From assembly GCA_961205875.1 (NCBI GenBank), contig OY540815.1:1736001-1800000 (forward strand): a stretch of 64,000 nt of DNA, written 5' to 3'. This stretch comes from Sialis fuliginosa (lineage: Eukaryota > Arthropoda > Insecta > Megaloptera > Sialidae). The position numbers and the translations under genes were made by a program. The notes below the pieces were generated by a model, which saw only the letters and a list, made by a program, of their open reading frames with translations, was not told the origin of the DNA and searched no databases. Positions 33,904 to 45,000 of this stretch are shown here, one piece after another; position 1 is the first letter of the stretch; each line of letters opens with the position of its first letter.

Positions 33904-34620
33904 TACAGTCGGGACTCATTTATTTTAAAGCGTTTGACACGAGAAATTCACGTTTATTTTAAGTCGAGAGGGGCTCCTACCAAGTTATGTGTAGATCCTT
34001 GACCAATCAGCGTTGGCGCGGGAATTGACATCACCACGAAGATGTATTCAAATGTTATAAATGTATAATAGAATATCAAATACAAGAAATCCTTTATTTA
34101 TTCTTGTCTTCGTATTTTTTGATATTTTAACAACATATACAATCAAAGAAGTACAAATTCGACATTGCAAAATCATGAAAAAGCTATCACAGACAATTTT
34201 GTCTATTCGGGAAGTGTAATTTTTACTATTCTTAAGTTGGCAATACGTTCTGTGATGTCAAACATTTGAATACGTCTTCGTGGTGACTTGAAATCCCGCG
34301 CCAACGCTGATTGGTCAAGGAGCTATAGAGACTATGTATGTAAACCTTGATATTTAATATTTATCGTTAATAGTTAATCGTGATAGTAAAATAATTTTAC
34401 TTTACTTTTAATTTCGAATATGAGCAAGGTGACGAGTGACGACGGTGATAAGTGTCTAATTAATTCTACAAAAATTTCAAAAATATGTTCGTCTACGCCA
34501 TGACTCGAGAATGGTGGGAGGTGAAGGAGGAGAAAAAATTTACAATAAACGAAAGTCGGCATTTACGATAAACGAGAGTTAAAAATAAACGAAAGTTACA
34601 ATAAACGAGTCCCGACTGTA
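33904..34620. mobile_element. pogo/Tigger-like TIR element with inner TIR unit
   Basis: TA plus CAGTCGGGACTCATTTA at the left and TAAACGAGTCCCGACTG plus TA at the right. TA flanks and CAG-starting ends with GGGACTC fit pogo/Tigger-type elements. Subterminal words AATAAACGAAAGT/GATAAACGAGAGT repeat four times before the right end. A 62-codon minus-strand frame (34374..34562) has no transposase motif. Confidence 0.7.
33996..34321. mobile_element. Inner TIR unit with long, conserved ends
   Basis: About 60 bp at 33996..34055 (TCCTTGACCAATCAGCGTTG, GGCGCGGGA, ACCACGAAGA.GTATTCAAAT) is mirrored at 34258..34321 with few differences. Each arm holds GACCAATCAG, a CCAAT-type word, next to TTGGCGCGGGA, an E2F-type word. 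Whether they function is unknown. It lies inside the pogo-like element. No target duplication was resolved. Confidence 0.7.
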
Positions 34621-35539
34621 CCTGTATACCATTTTTATTTTGAGGTCAATACTTCTTATAGTTAATTGAAATATGAATAGAAATATAATAAAATTATTCA
34701 TAAAATATTTTCCCATTCAAATAAATAATAACAAAACTATTTAAAAATTCTAACAAATCTAAAACTATTATTCAATTAGTCATAATTTATTTAGTGACCA
34801 TTCCACTCATATTTGCTATCCATGTGAAAACGTCTTTATATGCATATTAAAACCTGCTAATCTTATCAGTATAATTGATCTTAAAGTTAAAAAAAAAAAT
34901 GATAAATTTGTCATACGGCTATTTTGTACTAGAGGTCCTTAAACTGTAGATTAGAGTGTGTCAAAAAATCGATATTTTTTTCCTCGCTCTCGTTACGAAA
35001 TAAGGTAGTTTATGACCCAAGATAAACCCCCCCAAAAGGATTGCCTGTAGTTCAATTTTAAGAGATGCCACAAGGAGGTCTTGTTTCCCATTTAAATAAC
35101 ATGGAAAAATTATTCTTTATGTACTAAAGTTGTTATTACTGATTCAAGATAACTGATGAAAATTTTTTAAGGATACCATTTTGTAGAGAATAAAATTATG
35201 TTCTAATAATGCTAGTTTTCGGCTTGATCATTCCTTTTCCGATAGCTCAGTAGCAGGGTAATATTTAATTGATGTTAAAATGTTAATTTTTGTAAAAAAA
35301 AATATTTAAAACGCTTATAAGTTTTAAATAATTGCATTACTCTGAACTATTTTTATAGAGAATTAAATTTCCTACAAAATTATCATTTAAAATATAGTTT
35401 AGCCGTGAGAGCTTTTTAGACAAATTAACAAATAAATCACTTTGAATGCCTGTAACTTTTGATACGTTGAATTGAGAGACACGACTTTGTAGACACTTTT
35501 GAAGAGAATTTTATATAAATATTGAAACCGTAAATTATT
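34621..35539. other. Unassigned AT-rich stretch
   Basis: No gene could be supported. The segment just before 35540 may belong to the same dispersed repeat. Confidence 0.4.
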
Positions 35540-35765
35540 GAATTCTGTATTCTATGGCTAGGTACTATTTTTTTATACACCTAAATGACAGTTATATACT
35601 GTGACATCATGGAAATAAAACACAACTTGATAAAGATTTTTTTAGTTTTTTGATGATAAATTTTAGATTTACATAAAATATTAATAGCCATGATACAGCA
35701 CAGAAAAATTATCTAACTATTGGTGAAAACTGCATTGAAATTGGTTCAGTAATTCCCAAGTCTAT
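35540..35765 (+). repeat. Dispersed repeat, second copy of 3110..3375
   Basis: Same order of phrases as at 3110, ending TTGGTTCAGTAATTCCCAAG. The tail present at 3345..3375 is missing because another element (35767 onward) abuts it. Confidence 0.6.
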
Positions 35766-35766
35766 A

Positions 35767-36078
35767 AGTCTCCAGTAATGAACAACGTAAAAAGATTACA
35801 AAATGATTAGTACTACTATACAAACGTTTTAAAAAAAAGAGTCATAAAATTTAAAACAATGTAAAGCATTTACATAAAAATACACTTTTTTTAATAGTGT
35901 GCTTACCGCGATAATTAATTGTCCAATTTTCAAACAAAATAATCAATTATCATAAAATCACGCTGTAAGACAGTTAAGGCAGTAAGTAATCAAATATGAA
36001 CAAATATTTATAATTTAGTATACTTATTTAATTAAAAAATATTCAACACTGGGGTATTGTTCAAGAATAGTGCCAGTA
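35767..36078 (+). mobile_element. TACTGGCACCAGTT-family element, left-truncated
   Basis: It starts within the family at CCAGTAATGAACAACGTAAA and ends GAATAGTGCCAGTA. It contains AAATCACGCTGTAAGACAGT as in the other copies. Confidence 0.65.
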
Positions 36079-36688
36079 CCTTATTAATTAATGTTTAATA
36101 AGGCATTTAAAAATAAATTCTATCGATAATTAAATTTCAAATATCTTAGAATTGAACTTTGTGTATTTCCTTTGTATATCCAACGATAAGTTTGAGAAAC
36201 ACTGCTCTAAGTGAGAACATTTCGAAATGAGATGACGCGTGGGTATCCATGGGTGGTCCAGCAAGGCCAACAGACTAGATCATAAACACCACCGGACTGA
36301 GACACTACGTGCTCCAGCCGGCTCCACAATCTATGAATGATTAGGGCCTGTGAGATAAAGGCGAATCGTAATACAACATAATGCTGTGATAATGCTTAAT
36401 GAGATGCTTCTTTTGATGTCTGCTGAGTGGCGTTAAAGGAATTGGGTGTGCGTTAAAGCGTGATTATTGTTTGTTAGAATTTATTAAGTCATTTATATGC
36501 TCAAGACAATTGGTTATATTGTGTGACTTATCGTTAATATTCTAATTTTGATTCTACAGTAGTTGATTTGTACATTAGCATGTAAAGAATATTTTTTATG
36601 GAATCACTTCGGTGTCCGTCTGTCCGTCCATCTGACATTTAGTACAGATATAGAGTATAGTGACCCACTTATACAGGCTGTCTAAGAT
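36079..36688. other. Unassigned stretch with GC-richer 36220..36480
   Basis: The GC-richer part contains CACCACCGGACTGAGACACT and CTCCAGCCGGCTCCAC. It appears single-copy in the window and is closed by stops in all frames. It could be an eroded exon or an element fragment. A (TCCG)n-like run with TCTGTCCGTCC follows at 36612. Confidence 0.35.
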
Positions 36689-37636
36689 AAACGTGAAATG
36701 GATAGGGATTTCCTAAACGGTAAGAGATACAGATTTTGTTAAATGAGATGAATTATTTGTAAGAAAGGGGTGAGTATTATTTCATCAAAATATATTAATA
36801 TTTCTCTGTGGTTTAGGCGGTATACCAAAAATCTGAAAATTTTAAAAATATTATTATGTTATTGTCTAAGTAGATAGGTACTTTTTGTTTGCAGTTTCTT
36901 AAAGCACTTTTTGTGCAGAATTGATTGGTGTATAAGAATTTTTATATCACTTTAAGTTTCCGAGTTACAATTCCTAACTTTAGTTTTTCTTATGGGCCGA
37001 TAAATTGGTTTAGCATATTTGAACGTGTTTTTGACAACTTTACAACGATATGTCACTTGTCATATTTATTTCCAAAAATAAGTCGAAGTACTAAATACTA
37101 ATGATACCTATTTATAAAGTTTTTTATTACAAACATTTAAGTAGGCCATGAAAAACAAAAATTGTTGAACAAAAATCAACAAATGTATATTTGAAAACAA
37201 TAAATTATTGCAAAAAAATGTTCACACTTTTTTTCGAAAATAAGTAAGTTACAAATCGTTGTAAAGTAGAGTAAAAAAAACATGTTCAAATATGTGATAA
37301 CCAACTTAGTGGCCCTTAAGAAAAACTAAAGTTAGGGCTTGTAACTAGGAAATTAAAAGTGATTCTAAATACACTAATCAATTCTACACAAAAAGTTCTT
37401 TAAGAAACTGCAAATAAAAAGTACTTACTTTACTTACTTACTTATACTTTAACAAAAAAGTTATAGCCATTTAAAAAAAATCAGAATTTTCAGATTTTTG
37501 GGTATACCGCCTATACCACATGCAATTATTAATATTTTTTGATGTAGTAATACTCACCCCTTCCTTACAAATAATTTATTTTATTTAACAGAATATGTAT
37601 CTCTTACCGTTCAGAAAATCCCCATACATTTCAAAC
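36689..37636. mobile_element. Foldback element with arms of about 370 bp
   Basis: TGAAATGGATAGGGATTTCC, ACGGTAAGAGATACA, AAGGGGTGAGTATTA and GGCGGTATACC in the left arm are mirrored in the right arm up to GGAAGGGGTGAGTATT and GGGGATTTTC on the minus strand. Arms are about 36689..37050 and 37255..37636; the spacer is about 205 bp. No coding frame. Confidence 0.75.
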
Positions 37637-38234
37637 TGCATTACAATGAAAATGTAAAAATTATAAAAAAATATATCTAGTTTAGAATAAATTCCGGAAC
37701 TCCAACGTAGGTAATAAATATAATCAATTATTAAATCAAAACTTATTAATACCACACACAAATAATATCCCTGAAGAAGGTAAGTATTAAGATGTTATCT
37801 AACACTGCTTCACTTTTTATATTAATTTTCTTTTTTAATTAAGTTCGACAAGTATATGTAATGTAATAGATTTAACCACGTATTTACAAACTTCCTTTTG
37901 TATATTAGTTTTATGAGCTGGTGTTAATAACCTTTATTAATTAGTTAACATAAAGAAAGGAAGCAGAACAGTTTGATGAAATTAAAAGTTTTAATAAAAT
38001 TATTTAGTATACAATCTCTGGATTTAATGATATTAGGTAGTTATTTTATAAATACAACTTTCAGATCTGTCATTTGTAGTTGACAACGTTCTTTTCATAT
38101 TACTTATTATTTAAAAATATATACTTTATACAGTGTATAAAGGTTTTTGAAGTAAAAAAATAGTTTTTTGAAAAAGATTCTAAAAGTGAAATAATACACT
38201 CATTGTATTTTTTATGTTTTGTATAATATTGCAT
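37637..38234. other. Unassigned AT-rich stretch
   Basis: I see nothing I can support. Confidence 0.4.
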
Positions 38235-38775
38235 ATATGTATTTGAGTCAAACAAATCTTATTTCTGTGTAGATGAAATTTATCAAATAATTTTAAAGGT
38301 TACTTTTGCATTGAATCGGACATATTTATGTTCGTGCATTGAAACGGACGTTTATTTAAATACCAGTAATGTTGATTGTACAAATTTAATAGTAATATTG
38401 ACTGGTTAAAATGTCTCAAATGTAATAAGTAGGCTCATGTTAAAAGAATGCGAGACTTATTTTGCAATATATGTATGTAATCAATTAAACAATAAGACTT
38501 GATGAAACAAAATTTAATAATTAAGTACTTAGAACCTAATAATACAAATACTAGTTTAAAAATGATTATTAATCTCAAAATATATCTAATTAAAATTTTA
38601 TTTTATTTGAATTTAATTATATTTGATAGGTACCACTTATGTACCCCAGCCCGTTTCATCACACCCACTGTCCTTTTCAATGCGAATGTTGTCATTAGGC
38701 GGACAAAAATGATTTTAAAAAAACCATGTTATTAAACTATTATTTATTATTTTTGTGGTAAAAAAAGATTCAGTT
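38235..38775 (+). repeat. Host repeat H, uninterrupted copy
   Basis: The reverse complement matches 16048..16272, 17530..17674 and 19258..19420 in order, without the elements inserted there. It contains a 78-codon frame, 38499..38735, whose block LIIFDRYHLCTPARFITPTV resembles a minus-strand frame at 15998..16240. Two copies keeping a similar reading may mean an old coding origin, but I do not recognise the protein. Confidence 0.7.
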
Positions 38776-39801
38776 TGAAAAACTCAACGTAGTTGATTTT
38801 TTTTAATGTTTTTAGTTTTAATACAAAATTGTATCAATTTGAGATTGATACAGACATTTGATATGTCTGTTTCATTGCATATCTCCCCTACTAATTAGAT
38901 AGTGTTATGTAAAAAATCAATAAATTCTACTGGAAATGATCAATAATCATGAAAGATCGGGAGACAACAACTTATTTAACAGATTTATTAACCTTATGAC
39001 GTTTTCTCATTAAATTGCGAGCTTTTTTATTTTTTTCAAAATTTCCTCTTATTTTCGTAAAAATTCCTTTATTGTTACGTTAATTATTGCATTATTAGCG
39101 ATAAAAAAAGTTTTTCGACAATTTTTTTATTTTTGAGGTTATGATGCGTTTGAAAAATAACGCTATCTATGCAGTTCTATAGTCTATTAACTTATAAGTA
39201 TTTTAATTTTATTTTTATTTTCCTATGACCTATAGAACCGGAGTTATTTCAAAAACAGTGTAGCGATACACTCGAAATGTATCAAAAATGCACAATTATG
39301 CAATTTTCTCGGGACGCGCATGGCCGATTTTTCTAAATTATGTCTCTATTCCCTCTACTAATAGATGTTGCAACCATCTTATGCAAGTGCCGAATTTTAC
39401 AAATCAAAACTCTCTTATCTTTAACATTAGGTACTTTATATACATTAGGTCATGTATTGACCTTAGACGTTACAATTTTTATATACATCACATTTGGTAC
39501 GATTTAAATGATTCAATATTTTCAATGAGAAAATAAAAAAAAGATCCAACGATAGTCAATATTTAAAACAAACCTCCACAATTATTTCATTAATGTTAAA
39601 ATAACATTTACTAAGGTTCTACTAACGGCCTTAATTGTAATAATATGTAAATAATACGTACACACGCATATTTTATATAAGTTTTTAAACGATCGGAAAA
39701 AAATTAAAATTAAAATCCATTTAAATGATAATAATAACATAAGACACTTTATACAACAAATTAATGTTTCGATTATACAAACACAAAGAAACCGTATTTA
39801 G
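38776..39801. other. Unassigned AT-rich stretch
   Basis: An 82-codon plus-strand frame at 39288..39536 is Asn/Tyr/Ile-rich without motifs. No repeat copy was noticed. Confidence 0.35.
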
Positions 39802-40645
39802 TATACAGGGTGTTCGCTCGAATCGAGTGGTCAATGCTAACTTTGTTATTATTGGAGCTAGAAGGTCGGTTAAATGGGCAAAGTATCAGTATTTTTTTCC
39901 GGAATGAATAATAGCAGTCTCAAAAAACAATTGAATGTCGAATTTCAGATATATATTGAAAATGAGGATTTTTTAAATGGAATACTATAATATAAAATAC
40001 TATATATAAAAGTCTTATACGTGTATGGTAGTAAAATTGTTATAAAATAAGATACCTATAACAGGTAATAAATTAATTAATAGAAAATATCAAAAAATAG
40101 TGTGCAATGCGAATTTAATTAAACAAATGATGAAAAATTTTAAAACAATAATTAAAGTATTTTTACCATTTTTTCGAACATTTTTTAAATTTTATTGATA
40201 AAGAAAAAAATTAATATCATAATTAATTATAACATTTATCAATAATACTCATAAACGTTTGAATCTTCGAAATAAGGTATAAATACCTGAAATTATTGTT
40301 TCAAAAATTTTAATCAATTTTTTGTATTTTATTAAATCTGCATAGCACACTATTTTTCGATATTTCTTATTAATTTTATACTTATTATAACTTGTTTTTT
40401 TATCAATTTTACCACCATGCATGTATTACACTTTTATAAAAATAACATTATCAGCTATAAAACCCATTAATTAAAAAATTATGTTTTTTTTCTTCTAAAA
40501 TTCGTCATTCAACTGTTTTTTTTTTGAGACCACCATTATTCATCCTGGAAAAAATAGTGATACTTTTCTCCATTTAACCGATATTCTAGCTCCAATAATA
40601 ACAAAGTTAGCAATGATCACTCGATTCTGGCAAACACCCTGTATA
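39802..40645. mobile_element. Foldback element ending in TATACAGGGTGTT
   Basis: The outer 150 bp of each arm match well in inverted orientation (ACAGGGTGTTCGCTCGAATC and its mirror, AACTTTGTTATTATTGGAGC, TGAATAATAGCAGTCTCAAA). The inner arms continue more loosely (ATAGTGTGC with GCACACTAT) towards a centre near 40220. ACAGGGTGT starts are common among insect inverted-repeat elements. No protein. Confidence 0.75.
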
Positions 40646-41457
40646 TATAATGTGATAATACAAACGACAAAAAAACTTATTTGTATTACTAACATATGAA
40701 TAGACATGCGTACATTTTTTGTGATTAATTGCGACGACTGCCCTCTATAATCATACGCAGGAGTAATCAATGTGGCGACATATAACCAATAATCTGTAAC
40801 CATGGGATTACGCAATTTCCTCTTTCTGATACGCCGAAAAAAAAAATCTGGTACTGAATTTAGAAATTAAACTTGGCATTGGTATGTAATTATTGATTTG
40901 GTTTCATTTTGCAGATAATATTATTATTAGATTAGATATCTGTATTTCGATTATTTTTTTGTTGCAGAATAAGGTATAATTACAATTAAGTTAAGGTTCG
41001 AGTGTAATTTGTTAAAAACATTAAGTAGTTGAGATTTTTTTTTTAAATCTCGTGAAAAGATATTTAATTATTATTTTTACTGCGTATATGTATAATAGGA
41101 GTCTGCATATATACATACTAAAGTCAATAAGTCTTATATGCGAATTTTACTACTAAATTAATTAAATTAAAATAAGAAATATTTATAAAAATATCGATAC
41201 GTCAAACTGCTTTCTTATGAATTTAACCCATTAATGCCCAAAGGGTTAAGTTTTCAAAAATTATAAGAAATGTTTTGTTAATATGTTTATTTATTTAAAA
41301 AATAAGCTTATTTTACAAAAACAATTTTCTTGGGGGGGTCCAAGTTCCCAAATATTTAATGTTGCGTTGACGCACTCTTGGGCGTATAAGGTATAATATA
41401 ACTATGTATAGTAAAAATATATAAATAAGTGAATCTCAAAATATAACACAAAAATTC
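40646..41457. other. Unassigned, with a tiny TTAA-bounded remnant
   Basis: 41224..41250 reads TTAACCCATTAATGCCC then AAAGGGTTAA, like the two ends of the 15.5-kb TTAA family brought together. A related TTGGGCGT word follows at 41379. It may be a deletion remnant or chance. Confidence 0.4.
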
Positions 41458-41525
41458 TTTGATTTTAACAATATTTACATCTGGATCTTGGCTTCTGGGT
41501 GTAAACCGCGGCGATTGATCATGTT

Positions 41526-41567
41526 AACGTTTCGTCACATATTGCAGTGCAAATCTTCAGGGCTCTT
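41526..41567 (-). ncRNA. Hammerhead-like motif, left arm
   Basis: On the minus strand: CTGAAGA (41560..41554), a short hairpin region with GCACTGCAATATGTG, then GACGAAACGTT (GAAAC at 41533..41529). One box position differs from the canonical core. Confidence 0.35.
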
Positions 41568-41579
41568 CTAAAAGTAGAG

Positions 41580-41624
41580 AAGAGCCCTAAAGATGTACAC
41601 TGCAATGTGTGACGAAACGTTGGC
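41580..41624 (+). ncRNA. Hammerhead-like motif, right arm
   Basis: CTAAAGA (41587..41593, two differences from CTGATGA), a hairpin with ACAC/GTGT around TGCAAT, then GAAAC (41614..41618) and GTTGGCC. The first box is degraded, so activity is unlikely. Confidence 0.35.
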
Positions 41625-41710
41625 CGATAACATGAACAAATCGACACGGCTTATACCCAGAAGTCAAATCCATATCAAGATTACCACGGAAGCCTCAAGA
41701 CTTGTAGAAT

Positions 41711-42663
41711 ATTTACATCTCTTTCGTGCATTTGTACTCTGATAATATGGCCTATATTTTCATATTACACATCTTTTCATAAAAAATGTATTGAAGGATG
41801 GCCGAGATTAGGATTTGTGAATTGTGGCCACAGGTTCTTGTTTCTCATCTGCTACTCCCTCGTGCTTTATTAGGGCATCAGCAACATAGGAAGGAAAATC
41901 AAGTTGGGAAATTTTTGTATTATTTGCAATATTGTGAATTTTCCACGCAATTACTGTTATAATATCTATATCATATTGCTAAATAGTGGCCACCACCATT
42001 TTTTCCCACGTATTTCTACTATGATTCGCAGTCAATTCCCTCCATAAACTGCATCTATTTCATAATTACTCATTTCAGAAGAGCAACTAATAAAAATTAG
42101 TTGTTCGAGTTTTTGCTCTGTTAGAGTTTATCTCATTTCATATGACATCTATATAGAAATAAGTTTCGTTAAAAAAAATAAAAGTAATTAAAATTTACAT
42201 AGTTTGTATTATTATGAGAATAACTAATAACCATTGTTACGTAAACTATTTTTAACTACGCCACTGAAGTATATTATCTATTAAAATAAATAAAATAAAT
42301 AATAATAGTTACATCCGGCACGTATTAAGAAAAAACATCTGCCAAGTAAATGTTTTCTAGTGCTAAAATCACCAAGTCAGTTAAAACAATTTAAATAAAA
42401 ACCGATGAAGTGTTCAGATAAATTGCCTGGCATTGGTTAACCATTTAATTTTTATATAATTTAGCTAAAAAACATTAGTTCGAAATTTTTCTTAAGACGT
42501 TATTTTTTCGTATATTTTTAATTTTTGGACAATTCCAATCTAAATTTTATGCAATCGTCAAAATGACATTTAATATGTCAAAGTAAATTTCAATTTAAAA
42601 AAAAAAACAAATGACGATTTTTTAAAGCAATTATTGAGATTAATCTTTGTAAGGGAATATTTT
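41711..42663. other. Unassigned AT-rich stretch
   Basis: I see nothing I can support. Confidence 0.4.
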
Positions 42664-43070
42664 ACAATCAGCATTGTAAAGGAAATTAAATGCTCTACAA
42701 AAAAAGATTCTATGATTTTTTTACGTAACATGTGTTGTTCTTGAGATATCTTGAAAAAATAATATTTTGGGATGTCACCTTACAGACAATTTTGATAATT
42801 TTTGAATGGGACCGTCCACAAGCCAGACCCAACCATTTAACCAAGTTTCATTAATATCGCTTCAGTGGTTCATGAGTTATACGTGTGATAAGGATTCAGG
42901 GGACAGACAGACAGACACGAAACGAAAAGTGTTTGTCTTGACCTGAAACGAATAGAACAATTTTTTTTCTCATTTTAAAACGATCACAAATCTTCTTGTA
43001 TCTTCGATATTGCAAGGAAGCAAAAGTAATTCGATATTTTCTAATAAAATTTATAAAAGGTTTTGATTTT
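42664..43070 (-). repeat. Dispersed repeat shared with 14.5 and 28.3 kb
   Basis: 42664..42857 is the reverse of 14449..14655 (GACCGTCC, AGCCAGACCCAACCAT, ACATGTGTTGTTCTTGAGAT). 42925..43030 is the reverse of part of 28290..28436. A (CAGA)n run lies at 42903..42916. The end, CGAGCGAAACCGCGGAG at 43081, is of a type seen at ends of many insect repeats. Confidence 0.6.
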
Positions 43071-43149
43071 AAAATAAACGCGAGCGAAACCGCGGAGAAT
43101 ATCTAGAACACTAATAAATAACACTAATCTAAACACATTATTACCCAGA

Positions 43150-43360
43150 CTAAGACCTTCTAGCGGTTTCAACGTCATAGACGATGTTGACAACAACAAA
43201 AGTTGATGATGATGCAAATGCAGGCAAGGGCATTAAAACAGAGAATAGAGAGCCGCCGTCAATCAATTCGCCTCGGTGGTGATTAAATACGGCTGCGACT
43301 GGCAGCACCAAAGTCCCGACGCGTGCTTGCAAAGAAACGGCTTCTTTGAAACTCCCCTAC
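43150..43360 (-). other. GC-richer segment with a 68-codon minus-strand open stretch
   Basis: On the minus strand a frame stays open for about 68 codons (…LVLPVAAVFNHHRGELIDGG…) to a stop near 43150, with no ATG at its upstream edge. Composition differs from the surroundings. It may be a fragment of an old exon or of a repeat with conserved sequence. I recognise no family, and no splice sites could be set. Confidence 0.3.
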
Positions 43361-43521
43361 AACATCTACTGGCTCAGTGGTTGTTAAACAAGGGTGTGGA
43401 CGTGCTAAAACACCATGAAATATTAACTTTAAGCTAGAAATTTAGATGTAGAAATTTTGGAAAAAAATTCAAGAACGGGGTGGGTGGGGGGTATAAATTA
43501 AGACAACAGTTGTATTTATAT

Positions 43522-43982
43522 AATAGGCATGATGCCTAAATTTTGAAAACTATTTTATGATGATCTTACGTGTCTCTTATTTCCAAATTGAATTTGACGC
43601 CAAAACGCTGGCAGGTGTCATGGCGCATTTTTGACGTCACGCCTATGTAAACACTCCTTGTCAACTATGATAAATTCTTGTTCCATCGCTAATGTTTCTC
43701 GGTTTTACTTTTGGTAATTCAAAACTGAGCAAATTGATAATTTAAAACCACAAAATAATTTATAAACAGTGCAGATATTAATGAAACAAAAATGACGTTT
43801 ACGTAGCCGTGACGTCATCCACTCTAACTGTTGTTTTATTAAACATGGTGGATTGCTGTATTTTGCGTTTTTATTTTAATAAAAATCATATTAATCTCGC
43901 TTTTAATATAAAAATAAATACATTTTTTAGAATCTTTTTAACTTATTTCATTATTTAAAATCATAATTCATCATGCCTATTT
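43522..43982. mobile_element. TIR miniature element (AATAGGCATGATG ends) with two TGACGTCA sites
   Basis: The left end AATAGGCATGATGCCTAAAT is mirrored by CATCATGCCTATT at the right. Two perfect TGACGTCA palindromes (43632..43639 and 43810..43817) lie inside, each within a short GC-richer context. No frame. Target duplication not resolved. Confidence 0.65.
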
Positions 43983-44508
43983 CAATGTAATAATAAATAG
44001 AACTTGATCCTATTTTTTAGTGTTCCGTGAAAATTGGGACACTTATCGAGACTTCGGTGTTCGCCCGTTTGTATGTCACAGGCGATTTTCTATGAAACTA
44101 TTCAACGTAAATATTTGTAAATTAGCACAGAGTTGAAATAGAAGAAAAACGCCAGAAGGATAGAACTGAAAAAAATTATTAACATTGAGAATTAGGTGAA
44201 GATTGAGCCAAAATTATCAGGATTAAAAAAATCTAGTGTGATCAATTATTATAAACAATTTAATTGCTTATTTTCTTGTAACTGTTGAACTATTGATTTT
44301 AGAGAATAAATTTTGACAGAAAATATTTCTCACGATGTAAGAAACAACTTTTGTCCGTACACTTACTGTATAAGTATAGCTTGAACTTGTCTTTTTTATA
44401 TTTCTCATTAATGAACCCACACTATTTCTCTTAAATTTTCTGTGCGATTTTGTATATACATACATTTTAATAAAAATACTACGAAATTATAGAAAATAGA
44501 CTCCACTA

Positions 44509-45000
44509 TAGTCTGTTTCATTTATGATTGCAGTGGTGGGCGGGGATAAGACGGTACCATTCACACAGGCGCTATTCTCGCACTAGGCTAGCCCACAGAA
44601 TAAAGATAGTAAGAAGCGATACTCCACGTTAAAAAACTGACAATACATACACTCTAAACGATTATTAGTTTTCTAATAACCTATACTCTATTTCGTTTAA
44701 GAATGCAGTGTTTGCCGTGGTTTTTGACGGTAAGATGCACGATTCGTACCGTCAAAACCCCGGCAACCACTGCATTCTTAAATAAAATAGAGTATACTGT
44801 CGATAATATAATACATATTTAATAACTAATCTGACAATTTGAAATTAATTGCATTTGTTTCCAAAGTAACATTAATTAGTAGATGTATTGCGTCAGTGAA
44901 AATTTTGTTATTGTGAATCTGTCTGTCGTTTTGCCCAATCAGGAGCTCGTATTATGTTTCCTATGTTACCTATCGCTGCAATCTTAAATGAAACAGACTA
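44509..45000. mobile_element. TA-flanked miniature element (TAGTCTGTTTCATTTA ends)
   Basis: TA then TAGTCTGTTTCATTTATGAT at the left; CTTAAATGAAACAGACTA then TA at the right. The subterminal part reads GCAGTGGTGGGCGGGG and AGACGGTACC. A 111-bp relative is nested inside it, and it has captured a fragment of the ACTTCCATGTTCT family (about 44805..44890). Confidence 0.75.
44684..44794. mobile_element. 111-bp hairpin miniature element nested in its relative
   Basis: TA then TACTCTATTTCGTTTAAGAA at the left, mirrored to AAATAGAGTA then TA. The arms (GCAGTGTTTGCCG, TTTTTGACGGTA) pair nearly end to end, leaving a loop of a few bases. The ends and GACGGTA word are diverged versions of the surrounding element, so it consists of little more than two terminal repeats. 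Confidence 0.75.

Larger units (their letters stand above)
41458..41710. mobile_element. Palindromic locus with two hammerhead-like motifs
   Basis: Two inverted copies meet at TCTTCTAAAAGTAGAGAAGA (about 41565). Each reads outward GAAGAGCCCT, then CTGAAGA or CTAAAGA, then ACAC/TGCA/GTGT-type helix words, then GACGAAACGTT, then a flank with TTATACCCAGAAG or its mirror. The arrangement mirrors the 9.8-kb palindrome, and the flanks recur at 62.6 kb. Small Penelope-like or retrozyme-type origin is inferred. Confidence 0.65.
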
